DNA of 64,000 bases from Phenylobacterium sp. CCH9-H3 (GCF_001557235.1 NZ_LSJI01000011.1:10638-74637), one strand, 5' to 3'; shown: positions 38,245-47,788, numbered from the stretch's first letter. Made by a program: numbers and translations. The notes: generated by a model not told the origin, from the sequence alone.

Positions 38245-39498
38245 TCAGTCGCCGCCCATCTGGAACACCTGGGGCAGCAGGACGAAGGCGGTCAGCACCA
38301 GGCCCAGCGCCGGCCAGCGCCACCAGCCCATGCCGACCCACGCGCGGGCAAGGACGGCGCGCAGGCTCCCGGGGCGCCGTTCGGCCCGCAGCAGCCGCAG
38401 GCTGTAGATCGCCACGCCCGAGACCGAGAGGCCGGTAAGGAGGGCTCCGAACAGGAACCAGACGATCTTGGTCGGCAGGCCGCCCCAGGTCCCGAAGTGC
38501 AGCGGGTCGGCCATTTCGGAGATGCGCTGGTGGACGGAGAGCTCGCGGCCGTCGGCGACCAGGCGGGCCTGGCCGGTCGCCGCCTCAGTCCAGACGCTGT
38601 TGGCGCGCGGTCGGACCAGGATCGCCTCGTCCTGGCCCTGGAAGACGAAGGCGCCGGACTTTGCCGTCGGGAAAGCGATGTGCTCGATCCGCAGGTCGGG
38701 ATTGGCGGCCCGGGCGGCGGCGAGACTGGCGGGCAGCCGGGCCGCGATCTCAGAGGAGGAGAGCCGGGCCGCTTCGACCTTGGCGCGCGGCAGGGGGGGC
38801 GCCTTCAGGCCCGTGCTCTCGGCCAGGTACCAGACGCCGGTCAGAATCATCAGCACGACGAACCACAGGGTCCACACGCCCGCCAGGCGGTGGAAGTCCC
38901 CGAAAGCGGTGCGTGCGTCGGTGAAGCGGATCGGGCGGAAGAAGCCGCGCCACCACTTCTTGTAGACCACGAACGAGGTGAGCAGGCTGATCAGCAGCAG
39001 CACCGCCAGGGACGAGACGATGGGCACGCCCCACTTCACCGGCATCATCAGGTGGCGATGCATGTTGCGAAAGATCCGCTTGGCGCCCACCCAGTGGCCA
39101 TCGCCCTGAACCACGCCGGTGGTGGGATGGGCATAGACGAAGGCGCGGCCGCCTCCCGGCAGCAGAATGGTCGCGGTGACCGCGAAGCCGCGATCCGGCG
39201 GCGCATCCAGGTTGGCGATCTTCGCGTCCGGCGCGTGGCGGGCCACGTTCCGGGCCACCGCGGCCCAGTCCACCGGCCCCTCAACGGTGGTCGGGTCCAC
39301 CCGCATCGCCGGCCGCAGCACCCAGTCGATCTCGTTGGAGAAGACGGCGATGGTTCCCGTCAGGAACACGAAGCTGAGCAGGATCGCCAGCTTCAGTCCC
39401 ACCCACTGGTGGACCGCCCACCAGAGGCGGGCGGCCTTGGGCTTGCCGCGCCGAACCGCCGGCGCGGCGCCGATGCGGGGGCCGGCGGCGTCTACCAC
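38245..39498 (-). CDS. PepSY-associated membrane protein (iron-uptake type)
   Basis: A 417-residue inner-membrane protein with about four to five helices: one at 29-52 after [20 protein letters not shown], others near 158-178, 208-228, 343-365 and 385-410. Periplasmic loops carry PepSY-like beta segments and heme-ligand-like histidines (MHRHLM). Such genes are found beside siderophore receptors and some act as ferric-siderophore reductases. The GTG start at 39498 overlaps the receptor stop, so the two are translationally coupled. Confidence 0.88.
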   Translation of the reverse strand: MVDAAGPRIGAAPAVRRGKPKAARLWWAVHQWVGLKLAILLSFVFLTGTIAVFSNEIDWVLRPAMRVDPTTVEGPVDWAAVARNVARHAPDAKIANLDAPPDRGFAVTATILLPGGGRAFVYAHPTTGVVQGDGHWVGAKRIFRNMHRHLMMPVKWGVPIVSSLAVLLLISLLTSFVVYKKWWRGFFRPIRFTDARTAFGDFHRLAGVWTLWFVVLMILTGVWYLAESTGLKAPPLPRAKVEAARLSSSEIAARLPASLAAARAANPDLRIEHIAFPTAKSGAFVFQGQDEAILVRPRANSVWTEAATGQARLVADGRELSVHQRISEMADPLHFGTWGGLPTKIVWFLFGALLTGLSVSGVAIYSLRLLRAERRPGSLRAVLARAWVGMGWWRWPALGLVLTAFVLLPQVFQMGGD

Positions 39499-41612
39499 TG
39501 GCGCGACAGCTCCAGGAACACCGAGCGCGGGGCGCCGGGGAAATGGCCCGTGCGGTCAATGAAGCCCGACGCGGCGTAGGTCTCGTCCAGCAGATTGTTG
39601 ATCCGCAGCAGGGCCTGCCACGGCCCGCGGGTGTAGATCACCGAGGCGTCGAAGATGGTGTAGGGCCGCACCTTCTGGCCGCTGATCGAGGTGCGGACGT
39701 CCACGTAGTCGCCACCCAGCGCCACGGCCAGGCCCAGGTCCGGAAACTGGTATCGGGTCCAGAAGCCGAACTTGTTCTCCGGCGCGTTGGCGAAGCGATC
39801 GCCAACGGCATTGGACAGCACCGTGCGGCCGTTGTCCTCGGTGATGCGCGTGTCGTTGTAGGCGTAGGACGCGGTCAGCACCCAGTTGGGCGTGACGTCG
39901 GCCGAGACGTCGAACTCGACGCCCTTGGAGGTGATCTCGCCGAAAGCGACCTGGTCGTTCACGCCGTCGCCGTCCACATCGCCCCGGGGGTCGGCCTGAA
40001 GGATATTGGTGCGGACGATGTGATAGATGGCGGTGGTGGTCTGGATGCGGCCGCCCAGCAGCTCGGTCTTCACGCCGCCTTCGAACATCTCGCCCTCGGT
40101 GGGGGCGAAGGGGCCGCCGGCCAGAGGCGTCTGGCTGCTCGCCGACTGCGGCTCGAAGCTCTGGGCCCATTGGCCGTAGAGCGAGACATCCGGGCGCAGG
40201 CGGTAGACCAGCCCGGCGCGCCAGGTGAGGGAATCGTCCTCGAAGCGCGCCGCGCCGGTGTCGTCCTCGAACTCATCGTAGCGCGCGCCGACGGTGGCGA
40301 TCAGCTGGCCCACCGTGGCCTCGTAGAGCAGGTAGCCGCCCATCCGCTTCTGGTCGGTGAAGGTGCGCGTGAAGGCGGGCAGGGCGTAGGTCGAGGTCGA
40401 GACCACGCCGTACACCGGATTCAACAGGCTGAGCGGCGGCGGGAAGCCCGCGCGGACGGTGGTCCCGCCCGTGAGGTTGCGGTTGTCCAGGGTGGCGTCC
40501 TGCTTGAACCAGTCGCCGCCGAAGAGGACCCGGCTTTCCACGGCGCCCACCTCGCCCGACCAGACGCCGTTGAAACCCAGCGACCAGTAGTCCTGCTTGC
40601 GGATCTGGTCGCGGAACTGGCGGCGGGTGGAATCGACCACGCCGTCGCCGTTGGAATCGAACAGGCCCTGGGGCTCGTGATACTGCTGGGTCTCCAGGCT
40701 GTTGCTGAAGCGGATCCCGGCGCTGAGGGTCAGGCTGTCGGTCGGCTGGAGGTTCACGAGCGCCTGCAGCACGTCGGCCTCCAGGTTCAGGAAGTCGGTC
40801 GGCTCGTTGTGATTCCAGCGACGGTCGGCGAGGAACCGGCCGGTGGCGTCCACTGGCACGCCGCGCAGGCGGTTGGCGGGGAGGTCCTGTTCGTAGCGGG
40901 TGGCCTGCAGCGTCACGTCGCCCCGCTCGAATTCGTAGCGCAGGCCGCCATCCAGGATCAGAACCTCGTTGCCGGCGCCGCGGCGGGGGCCGTTCTGGTC
41001 CTCGTAGAACACGCCGGCGCGCGCGCTCAGCCCGCTGACCGGCAGGGCGCCGTTGATCTCGGCCGAGGCGCCCTTGCGGCCCTCGGTCCCATAGACGCCG
41101 GCCACCCGGGCCGAGAACATCTCGCTGGGCTTCTTGGTGACGTAGTTGAACAGGCCGCCGGGGGCGCCCGGGCCATACAGCATGCCGGCGGGGCCCTTCA
41201 GGAACTCCAGGCGCTCGACGTTGAAGAGCTGCGGCACCGAGAAGCCGGCGTAGGGGTCGCCGCGCAGGCCGTCGAAGAAGATCTCCTCCTGCCGGAAGCC
41301 CCGCGCGGTGACGCCGGCGTAGGAGAAGAAGCTGACCCCCGAGATGTTGCGGTAGAGGTCCTGGGCGTCGCGTGCGCCCTGGTCGCGGATCAGCTCCGCA
41401 TTGATCACCTGGACGGTCTGGCTCGACTCCAGCGGCTCGGTGGGCAGACGGCCGACGGTGACCTCCTCGACCCGGTACAGCTTCTGGGCGCGTCCCGTGA
41501 CCACGATCTCGTCTACGGCCGGCGCGGCCGCATCGTCGGCGGCGAGGGCGACGCCCCCGTCCAGGACCGAGATGGACGTGGCGGCGAACAGCGCCGCGCG
41601 AAGCTTACTCAT
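39492..41612 (-). CDS. TonB-dependent siderophore receptor
   Basis: A 706-residue outer-membrane receptor. The signal peptide ends near GVALAADDA; DEIVVTGRAQ is the TonB-box region; the plug includes TVQVINAELIRDQGARDAQD, GFRQEEIFFDGLRGDPYAGF and VERLEFLKGPAGMLYGPGAP, all typical of the FhuA/FepA-like siderophore group. The barrel ends in ...[11 protein letters not shown] 41612 with AGGGGG about eight bases upstream is preferred over the TTG at 41615. Coupling to the PepSY gene supports a ferric-siderophore uptake unit; the siderophore is unknown. An inverted repeat lies just upstream. Confidence 0.93.
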   Translation of the reverse strand: MSKLRAALFAATSISVLDGGVALAADDAAAPAVDEIVVTGRAQKLYRVEEVTVGRLPTEPLESSQTVQVINAELIRDQGARDAQDLYRNISGVSFFSYAGVTARGFRQEEIFFDGLRGDPYAGFSVPQLFNVERLEFLKGPAGMLYGPGAPGGLFNYVTKKPSEMFSARVAGVYGTEGRKGASAEINGALPVSGLSARAGVFYEDQNGPRRGAGNEVLILDGGLRYEFERGDVTLQATRYEQDLPANRLRGVPVDATGRFLADRRWNHNEPTDFLNLEADVLQALVNLQPTDSLTLSAGIRFSNSLETQQYHEPQGLFDSNGDGVVDSTRRQFRDQIRKQDYWSLGFNGVWSGEVGAVESRVLFGGDWFKQDATLDNRNLTGGTTVRAGFPPPLSLLNPVYGVVSTSTYALPAFTRTFTDQKRMGGYLLYEATVGQLIATVGARYDEFEDDTGAARFEDDSLTWRAGLVYRLRPDVSLYGQWAQSFEPQSASSQTPLAGGPFAPTEGEMFEGGVKTELLGGRIQTTTAIYHIVRTNILQADPRGDVDGDGVNDQVAFGEITSKGVEFDVSADVTPNWVLTASYAYNDTRITEDNGRTVLSNAVGDRFANAPENKFGFWTRYQFPDLGLAVALGGDYVDVRTSISGQKVRPYTIFDASVIYTRGPWQALLRINNLLDETYAASGFIDRTGHFPGAPRSVFLELSRQW

Positions 41613-41628
41613 CAAGGCAACCCCCTAC

Positions 41629-41655
41629 TGCGAATGCGTCTGCAAATCACTCGCA
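41629..41655. promoter_or_regulatory. Inverted repeat upstream of siderophore receptor, possible iron-regulator site
   Basis: TGCGA (41629-41633) and TCGCA (41651-41655) flank AATGCGTCTGCAAAT, itself imperfectly symmetric. Place and A/T content suit a Fur-like operator, but the match to any Fur consensus is loose. Confidence 0.3.
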
Positions 41656-41687
41656 ACTAGGTCGTTGTCAAGCTGGGCCTGCGCCGG

Positions 41688-42461
41688 TCAGCGGGTCTGG
41701 CCCCCGTCCACAGGCACGACGGCGCCGGTGACGAAGCTGGCCAGGGGGCTCATCAGGAAGGCGGCGACGGCGCCGATCTCCTCCGGACGGCCGAAGCGGT
41801 TGAGGGGCACCTCGCGCTTGATCCAGCGGGTCCAGGCTTCGGCGCGCGGACCCGTGGCGTTGGCCTCCCAGGATCCGCCGGGGAAGATGATGTTGCCGGG
41901 GGCGATGGCGTTGACGCGCACGTTCTTCGGGCCGGCGATCCGCGCCAGCTCCTTGGTCAGGTGGTTCATCCCCGCCTTGGCCGTGCCGTAGGTCAGCGGC
42001 GTGCCCAGCGCGCCCAGGCCGGCGATGGAGCTGATCAGCAGCACGGAACCGTCGCCGCGGGGCGTCATCCGGCGCAGGGCCGCGCGGGCGAGGCGCCAGG
42101 CGGAGTCGAGGTTCTGGGTGAAGCCGGCGTCCCAGGTCTCGTCGTCCACCTCGAAGCCGGGCGGGCAGGGGTGCAGGCCGACATTGGCGACCGCGCCGAA
42201 GATCGGGCCGAGCTCGTCCTCGGCGCGGGCGACCGCGTCCTCGATGACCTTGGTGTCCCGCATGTCGCCGGAGATCGCGAGCAGCCGGTCGGCGCCGTAG
42301 GCTTCGGCGAGGCGGGCGCGGGTTTCCTCCAGCGCTTCGGCGCCGCGGGCGGTGATGGCGAGCTTGGCGCCCTCCGCCAGGCAGGCCTCCACGATGCCCA
42401 GCCCGATGCCGCGGCTGGCGCCGGCGACGAAGATGACCTTGCCGTCCAGTTGCAGGTGCAT
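41688..42461 (-). CDS. SDR-family oxidoreductase
   Basis: A 257-residue classical short-chain dehydrogenase. The cofactor motif GASRGIGLGI is at 14-23, the catalytic Ser in ISSIAGLGALG and the Tyr-x3-Lys in YGTAKAGMNHL. The C-terminal PVDGGQTR is typical. Substrate unknown. It starts eight bases after the phosphotransferase stop, so the two form an operon; SDRs and ACAD11-like phosphotransferases are often found together in acyl or hydroxy-acid catabolism. Confidence 0.9.
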   Translation of the reverse strand: MHLQLDGKVIFVAGASRGIGLGIVEACLAEGAKLAITARGAEALEETRARLAEAYGADRLLAISGDMRDTKVIEDAVARAEDELGPIFGAVANVGLHPCPPGFEVDDETWDAGFTQNLDSAWRLARAALRRMTPRGDGSVLLISSIAGLGALGTPLTYGTAKAGMNHLTKELARIAGPKNVRVNAIAPGNIIFPGGSWEANATGPRAEAWTRWIKREVPLNRFGRPEEIGAVAAFLMSPLASFVTGAVVPVDGGQTR

Positions 42462-42469
42462 GGGCGCTC

Positions 42470-43522
42470 CTATTCGCGGCCTTCGAGGATCGCCAGCGCC
42501 TGTTCGGCCAGCGGCGGGCAGCCGTTGACGGCCTCGCGCTCGCTGGCCAGCACGCCGGCCAGGGTGCGGGCGTAGACGCCCTGGGAGATCGAGGCCAGGC
42601 GGAAGATCGAGAAGGCCATGAGGAACGGCCAGTCCGGAATCTCGCCCCGGCCCGTGCGCCGGCAGTAGGCGGCCACGTACTCGGCCTCGGTGGGGATGCC
42701 GCTGGCCGCCAGGTCGACGCCGTCTAGGCTGCCCCAGCTCGGCGAATGCGAGCGCCAGATGAAGGCGTTGTAGGCGATGTCGGCCAGCGGATGCCCGATG
42801 GTCGAGAGCTCCCAGTCGAGGACGGCGATGATCCGCGGCTCGGTGGGGTGGAACATCACGTTCTCGAGCCGGTAGTCGCCGTGCGCGATCGACACCGACT
42901 GGTCGGCGGGGATGCGGGCCGGCAAGGCCTCGATCAGGGCGTCCATCGCAGGAATCGTCTCGGTGGCGGCGTCGCGGTACTGGCGGGTCCAGCGGGCCAC
43001 CTGTCGCTCGAAATAGTTGCCCGGCCGGCCGTAGTCGCCCAGGCCCACGGCCTCGACGTCCACCTGATGCAGCTTGGCGAGCGTGGCGTTCAGGTCGTCG
43101 TAGATGGCGGCGCGTTCCGGCGGGGTCATGCCGGGCAAGGACGCATCGCGGAAGATCCGGCCTTCCAGGTAGTCCATGACGTAGAAGGCCGTGCCGATGA
43201 CCTCGGGGTCCTCACAGAGCGCGCGCATCTTCGGGACCGGGATGTGGCCATCGAGGGCCTTCATCACCCGGTACTCCCGGTCCACCTGGTGGGCGCTGGA
43301 CAGCAGCTGGCCCGGCGGCTTCTTGCGCAGGACGTAGTGGCGGCCGGTCCCGCTGGTCAGCAGGAAGGTGGGGTTGGACGCGCCGCCCTGGAACTGGCGC
43401 ACGCGCAGGGTCTCGCCGATCTCCGGCAGTTCGGCCTTGAGCCAGGCGTGGAGCCGGGCTTCGTCGAAGCGGTGCTTGTCGACGACATCGCGGACGGGAG
43501 GATCGGTGGCGGTCGCGGTCAT
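42470..43522 (-). CDS. APH-family phosphotransferase (ACAD11 N-terminal-like)
   Basis: A 350-residue kinase-fold protein. Nucleotide-binding FLLTSGTGRHYVLRKKPPG is near residue 53, the Brenner motif SIAHGDYRLENVMF near 220 and the metal-binding LDWELSTIGHPLADIAYNAF near 245. The closest known group is the phosphotransferase domain of ACAD10/ACAD11, which phosphorylates 4-hydroxy acyl-CoAs before their dehydration; drug-resistance kinases share the fold. It is upstream of the SDR gene. Confidence 0.9.
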   Translation of the reverse strand: MTATATDPPVRDVVDKHRFDEARLHAWLKAELPEIGETLRVRQFQGGASNPTFLLTSGTGRHYVLRKKPPGQLLSSAHQVDREYRVMKALDGHIPVPKMRALCEDPEVIGTAFYVMDYLEGRIFRDASLPGMTPPERAAIYDDLNATLAKLHQVDVEAVGLGDYGRPGNYFERQVARWTRQYRDAATETIPAMDALIEALPARIPADQSVSIAHGDYRLENVMFHPTEPRIIAVLDWELSTIGHPLADIAYNAFIWRSHSPSWGSLDGVDLAASGIPTEAEYVAAYCRRTGRGEIPDWPFLMAFSIFRLASISQGVYARTLAGVLASEREAVNGCPPLAEQALAILEGRE

Positions 43523-43574
43523 GGCCGCCAGACTGACGCGCCGGGCGCCGGGGTCAATCGTGTCCTAGGGGCAG

Positions 43575-44405
43575 CTACCGGAAGAGCTGGAGCAGGTAGG
43601 ACGGCTGCTGGTTGGCGATCCGCATGGCCACGATGGCCAGCTGCTGGCGCACCTGCAGCGCCTGCCAGCGGGCGCTCTCCTTGGCGAGGTCGGCGTCGAC
43701 GAGGTTGCCGATCCCGGCCTCCAGCGCATCCTGCTGCTTCTCCACGAACTTGAGATGGCTCTCCAGGCGCTTGGAGCCGGTCCCCAGGCGGGAGATCGCG
43801 TTGTTGACGTTCGCCGTGGCCGTCGCGACGTCGGCGACCGAGGTGGGCGTAAAGCTTCCCATCAGGTCGGCGGGCAGGCCCGAGAGCAGCGCGCCGCTCG
43901 TCGACAGGTCCAGGTGGTCGACGTCGATGGTCGAGGTGGCGCTGGTGTTGGCGAGGGCGCGGACCCGGTCCGTCGATCCACCACCGGCCAGGAGATTGAG
44001 ACCCCCGAAGCTGGCGTTCTGGACGGCGGTGTCGATCTGGCGGCGCAGCGCCAGATAGTTTTCGTTGATCGCGATGCGGGCCGGGTCCGAGGCGGGGTAG
44101 TCCGCCGCGGAGACCGCCAGGGCCTTCATCTCGTTCAGCAGTTCGGAGACGGACTCGGCGGCGGTGATCGCGACGTCGACCACGCCCATGCCGCGCTGAA
44201 GCGAGCTCTTGACGGCGTCCAGGCCGCGGACCTCGGCGCGCTGGTTCTGGGCGATGGCCCAGATGGCGGGGTTGTCCTTGACGCTGTTGACCTTGCGGCC
44301 GGTCGTGATGCGCATCTGCACCTCGGCCATCTCCGCATTGATCGCGTTGAACGTGGCGATGGCGACCATCGAGCCCACATTCGTATTGATGCTGTTGAAC
44401 GGCAT
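43575..44405 (-). CDS. Flagellin (isolated, short form)
   Basis: A 276-residue flagellin, close to Caulobacter flagellin length. The N-terminal D0/D1 domain starts FNSINTNVGSMVAIATFNAI and runs through ITTGRKVNSVKDNPAIWAIA; the C-terminal D0 ends QQLAIVAMRIANQQPSYLLQ. The central region is short. The first residues differ from typical Caulobacter flagellins (TFNAINAEMAEVQ), which suggests a divergent paralogue. No other flagellar gene is within the window. ATG 44405 has only a weak ribosome site, and the 104-base leader contains GC-rich hairpins such as ACGGCCC-AC-GGGCCGT. Confidence 0.88.
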   Translation of the reverse strand: MPFNSINTNVGSMVAIATFNAINAEMAEVQMRITTGRKVNSVKDNPAIWAIAQNQRAEVRGLDAVKSSLQRGMGVVDVAITAAESVSELLNEMKALAVSAADYPASDPARIAINENYLALRRQIDTAVQNASFGGLNLLAGGGSTDRVRALANTSATSTIDVDHLDLSTSGALLSGLPADLMGSFTPTSVADVATATANVNNAISRLGTGSKRLESHLKFVEKQQDALEAGIGNLVDADLAKESARWQALQVRQQLAIVAMRIANQQPSYLLQLFR

Positions 44406-44509
44406 CACGCGACCCAGGAACCTTTCGGGACGGCCCGTGGGCCGTGGAGCGTTCTGCCCCACGGCCAGGATGCACGGTCAGGTTTAGCCAACCGTTACCG
44501 CACGCCGTT

Positions 44510-46444
44510 CTATTGCAGCGGAACCACCGGCAGCTCGATGGACGAGGCGGTGTCGCCGGTCAGGTAGATGCGCTGGGTGGCCTTCCTGTAGTCCGACGGC
44601 TTGGCGAAGAAGACGTTGGGCACGAAGGTCTGCGGGTTGCGGTCGTAGAGCGGGAACCAGCTGGACTGGACCTGGACCATGATCCGGTGCCCCGGCTTGA
44701 ACACGTGGTTCGTGGGCGGCAGCTCGTAGCGGTACTTCTGCACCTTGCCGGCCGGGATCGGCTTGGGCGTCTCGAAGCTCTCGCGGTAGCGGCCGCGGAA
44801 GATCTCCATGGCCACGCCCAGTTCGTAGCCGCCCATCTGCGGGTCGGACGGCACGGTGTCCGGATAGACGTCGATCAGCTTCACGACCCAGTCCGAGTCC
44901 GTGCCGGAGGTGGAGGCGAACAGGTTCACCACCGGTTCGCCGGAGATCTTGAGCGGCTCTTTCAGCGGCTCGGTGACGAAGGTCAGCACGTCGGGGCGGC
45001 CGTCCACGTGGCGCTGGTCCGAGGTCAGCCAGAAGCGCCACTGGTCCGGATCGTCCCAGCGCACCGGCCGGCGCACGTAGGGGACGGGCTTGGCCGGGTC
45101 GGACACGTACTCCTCGTAGGCCCCGCCCTGGGTCGGCTTGTCGAAGGAGAGGCCCAGGCCAGGCGTCAGGTAGATCGGCTTCATCCCCGCGGCGCAGCCG
45201 CTTTCGCAGGCCAGCGGATACTTCTGGAGCCGGTTCCACTCCATGGCGCCGGAATCGAAGATGAAGACCGGCGGAATGTCCGCCTTGGGGCCGTTCGTCT
45301 TCAGATGCTGATCCAGGAACGGCTTCATCACCTTGGTGCGGAACTCGGTGGCCGTGTCGCCGGGCAGCTTCAGGTTCGGCCCGAGCTGGCGCTGCTCGTA
45401 GTTGACCCCGGAGTGCCGCCAGGGGCCCAGCGCCAGGAAGTTCATGTCGTTACCCGCATCCTTGGCCTCGGTGGCCTGGTAGGCCTTGATGGCGCCGTAG
45501 ATGTCCTCCTGGTCCCACAGGGCCCCGACCCAGAGGGTGGGCACCTTCAGCGGCTGCTTGGCCAGGATCTTGTCCAGGGCCTGGCCCTGCCACCACGCGT
45601 CGTAGCTCGGATGCTCGCTGATCTTGCGCCAGGCCGGGATCTGGTCGAGGCCTGCGGCTTTGGCGTAGTCGCCCGCCGAGCCGGCGCGCAGGAAGTTGTC
45701 GTAGTCGTCGAAGCCCTGGCGCGGGATGTCGTCGCCTTCGCCCTTCACCGTCATCTGGCTGGTGAACCAGTCGAAGTTGATCATCCGGAACGCGCCGTTC
45801 TGGAACCAGTCGTCGCCCATCCAGCCGTCGACCATGGGGCTCTGCGGCACGGCGGCCTTCAGCGCGGGGTGCGGATTGATCAGGGCCATGGCCGAGGTGA
45901 AGCCGGGATAGGACGAGCCGGTGATCCCGACGCGGCCGTTGCTCTCCTTCAGGTTCTTCACCAGCCAGTCGATGGTGTCGTAGGCGTCGGTGGAGTGGTC
46001 GACGTCGGTGCTGTTCAGCGGGCCGCGCAGGGGCCGGTTCAGGACGTAGTCGCCCTCCGAGCCGTACTTGCCGCGGACGTCCTGGTAGACCCGGATGTAG
46101 CCGTCGGCGAGGAAGGGCTCGTCCACCTGCTGGCCGGTGGCGGCGGCGTGCGGCGAGAGCGCCCGCTGGGCCGCGCGCTTGGCGTTGTAAGGCGTCCGGG
46201 TCAGCAGGATCGGCGCGTCCTTGGCCCCCTTGGGGATGATCATCACCGTGTAGAGCTTGGTCCCGTCGCGCATGGGGACCATTTCGACCCGCTTGACGTA
46301 GTCGTAGGCCGCGGTCGGCCACTGGAAGTCCTTGGCGATGTCCGGCGTCATCGTCGGCGTGGGCGCCTGGGCGGCGGCCGGGGCGAACGACAGGGCGAGC
46401 GCGGCGCAGGCGGCGGCGCTTCGAAGCAGAAGTTTGAAGGTCAT
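44510..46444 (-). CDS. Exported CocE/NonD-family alpha/beta hydrolase
   Basis: A 644-residue secreted hydrolase of the peptidase S15/CocE group. A signal peptide ends near APAAAQA. The nucleophile elbow GITGSSYPGF puts the catalytic serine at 178; the oxyanion and acid/His segments come later (for example LALGPWRHSG near residue 370). The C-terminal jelly-roll domain (about 430-644) is typical. Relatives cleave acyl esters or beta-lactam side chains; the substrate is unknown. ATG 46444 has GAGGA upstream. It is transcribed towards the flagellin. Confidence 0.9.
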   Translation of the reverse strand: MTFKLLLRSAAACAALALSFAPAAAQAPTPTMTPDIAKDFQWPTAAYDYVKRVEMVPMRDGTKLYTVMIIPKGAKDAPILLTRTPYNAKRAAQRALSPHAAATGQQVDEPFLADGYIRVYQDVRGKYGSEGDYVLNRPLRGPLNSTDVDHSTDAYDTIDWLVKNLKESNGRVGITGSSYPGFTSAMALINPHPALKAAVPQSPMVDGWMGDDWFQNGAFRMINFDWFTSQMTVKGEGDDIPRQGFDDYDNFLRAGSAGDYAKAAGLDQIPAWRKISEHPSYDAWWQGQALDKILAKQPLKVPTLWVGALWDQEDIYGAIKAYQATEAKDAGNDMNFLALGPWRHSGVNYEQRQLGPNLKLPGDTATEFRTKVMKPFLDQHLKTNGPKADIPPVFIFDSGAMEWNRLQKYPLACESGCAAGMKPIYLTPGLGLSFDKPTQGGAYEEYVSDPAKPVPYVRRPVRWDDPDQWRFWLTSDQRHVDGRPDVLTFVTEPLKEPLKISGEPVVNLFASTSGTDSDWVVKLIDVYPDTVPSDPQMGGYELGVAMEIFRGRYRESFETPKPIPAGKVQKYRYELPPTNHVFKPGHRIMVQVQSSWFPLYDRNPQTFVPNVFFAKPSDYRKATQRIYLTGDTASSIELPVVPLQ

Positions 46445-46523
46445 GCGGATCCTCGGGGAGTCGTGGCGTGACCTTAGGGCCGGATCCCCGTGAGCCGCAA
46501 TTCCGCCGCGACGGGCGGTCCTA

Positions 46524-46572
46524 GAGCGCAATCCGCCGAAGTGGAAGCCGGTTCGGCGGAGAGATTGCGCTC
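46524..46572. repeat. Palindromic intergenic repeat, left half of a composite element
   Basis: Outer arms GAGCGCAATC (46524-46533) and GATTGCGCTC (46563-46572) are exact; inner arms CGCCGAA (46534-46540) and TTCGGCG (46552-46558) are exact; a GAGA bulge separates them on one side. The loop holds GTGGAAGCCGG. The pattern resembles dispersed palindromes of alphaproteobacterial genomes, from memory. Confidence 0.8.
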
Positions 46573-46584
46573 AAATCAAAGAGA

Positions 46585-46632
46585 TAGAGCCTTCCCCCTT
46601 CAAATGATTCCATTTGAAGGGGGAAGGCTCTA
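46585..46632 (-). terminator. 22-bp perfect hairpin at the purQ stop codon, probable terminator and right half of composite repeat
   Basis: Arms 46585-46606 and 46611-46632 are perfectly complementary over 22 bp with a 4-base loop. The right arm begins with the purQ stop codon itself (46630-46632). On the minus strand the stem is followed by TCTCTTTGATTT, compatible with termination. A 12-base AAATCAAAGAGA linker joins it to the palindrome on its left. Confidence 0.75.
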
Positions 46633-47292
46633 GGCGCTGGCCAGGGCGCTCTGGAAGAGGATCGCGCCGTCGGCCGACCCGAGCTCCGCCTCGAAGGCGC
46701 GGTCGGGATGCGGCATCAGGCCCAGGACGTTGCCGCGAGCGTTGACGATGCCGGCGATGTCGCGCGACGAGCCGTTGGGGTTGTCGCGGTACCGGAAGAC
46801 CACCTGGCCCTCGCCCTCCAGCCGGTCGAGGGTGGCCTCGTCGGCGAAGAAGTTGCCCTCGCCGTTGCCCACGGTCATCGCCACCTCGCGGCGGCCGGCG
46901 TAGCCGGCGGTGAAGCGGGTCTGGCTGTTGGTGACCTCCAGCTCCACCGCCTTGCAGACGTACTTGAGCTTCTCGTTGCGCAGCAGGGCGCCGGGCAGCA
47001 TCTGGGCCTCGCACAGCACCTGGAAGCCGTTGCAGATGCCCACCACCGCGACGCCGCGCTCGGCGGCGGCCTTCACCTCGGTCATGGCCGGGGAGAGCGA
47101 GGCCATGGCCCCGCAGCGCAGGTAGTCGCCGTAGGAGAAGCCGCCGGGCAGCACGATCAGGTCCAGGCCGTCGGGCAGGGCGGTGTCGCCGTGCCAGACC
47201 ATCTCCACCTTCGCGCCCGTCGAGCGCTCGATCGCCACCTTGCAGTCGCGGTCGCAGTTGGAGCCGGGGAAGACGATGACGGCGGCTTTCAT
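46630..47292 (-). CDS. purQ: Phosphoribosylformylglycinamidine synthase subunit PurQ (glutaminase)
   Basis: A 220-residue class I glutamine amidotransferase that supplies ammonia to PurL. The nucleophile elbow [20 protein letters not shown] holds the catalytic Cys near residue 88, and the His/Glu pair is seen in [11 protein letters not shown] near 195. The start ATG 47292 has GAGGA seven bases upstream and begins [16 protein letters not shown]. It is the last gene of the purC-purS chain but is separated from purS by two unrelated small genes. A 22-bp hairpin begins at its stop codon. Confidence 0.97.
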   Translation of the reverse strand: MKAAVIVFPGSNCDRDCKVAIERSTGAKVEMVWHGDTALPDGLDLIVLPGGFSYGDYLRCGAMASLSPAMTEVKAAAERGVAVVGICNGFQVLCEAQMLPGALLRNEKLKYVCKAVELEVTNSQTRFTAGYAGRREVAMTVGNGEGNFFADEATLDRLEGEGQVVFRYRDNPNGSSRDIAGIVNARGNVLGLMPHPDRAFEAELGSADGAILFQSALASA

Positions 47293-47302
47293 CTCAGGGT
47301 CC

Positions 47303-47788
47303 TCATGCGCACTCGTCCAGCACCGGTATGGCGGGGCGGCCATCCGGAGCCGGGAAGGGGGTCTTGAACGTGAACGCCGCGGGCGTGGGGCCCAGGCGCT
47401 CCAGCAGCTCCAGCTTCGCCAGGCCTTCCTCGACCGTGGGCGTGTGGCCGACGGGGACCCACCACAGCGTCTGGTAGACCTCCATCGCCTCGAACCACTC
47501 GCGGCGGCGGCGCATGATGTCGCGATGGGCGCTGCGGTAGACGAAACCGGCCAGGGCGTCCATGTCGGTCCACACCGACATGTTCACGGCGAAGAGGGGA
47601 TCGTCGGGCCTGGGCTGCAGGTCGGTGGCGTTGTTGCCCTCGCCGACCAGACGCCAGACGAAGCCGGGCATGCCGTCGGCCAGGGCGTTGATGCGGTCGA
47701 GGTTGTTCTTGAAGTCGGCGATCTGTGGGTGGTCCACCGGCTGCAGCAGCCGCCCCACGTTGATCTGCGCCAGGTGAAATCCGGTCAT
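47303..47788 (-). CDS. DUF3291-domain protein
   Basis: A 161-residue protein of the DUF3291 family, a dimeric ferredoxin-like/antibiotic-monooxygenase-like fold with no known function. Signature: [20 protein letters not shown] at the start, [20 protein letters not shown] in the middle and the [19 protein letters not shown] end. The start overlaps the lipoprotein stop (ATGA) and purQ begins ten bases after its stop, so it is embedded in the purine operon. Confidence 0.88.
   Translation of the reverse strand: MTGFHLAQINVGRLLQPVDHPQIADFKNNLDRINALADGMPGFVWRLVGEGNNATDLQPRPDDPLFAVNMSVWTDMDALAGFVYRSAHRDIMRRRREWFEAMEVYQTLWWVPVGHTPTVEEGLAKLELLERLGPTPAAFTFKTPFPAPDGRPAIPVLDECA

Noticed and set aside
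44406..44509. Sigma-54 promoter for the flagellin
   Set aside because: No GG-N10-GC match of adequate quality was found on the minus strand in this leader.
46585..46632. Structured RNA gene or riboswitch at the purQ end
   Set aside because: It is downstream of purQ and a simple perfect hairpin; a terminator or repeat explains it.
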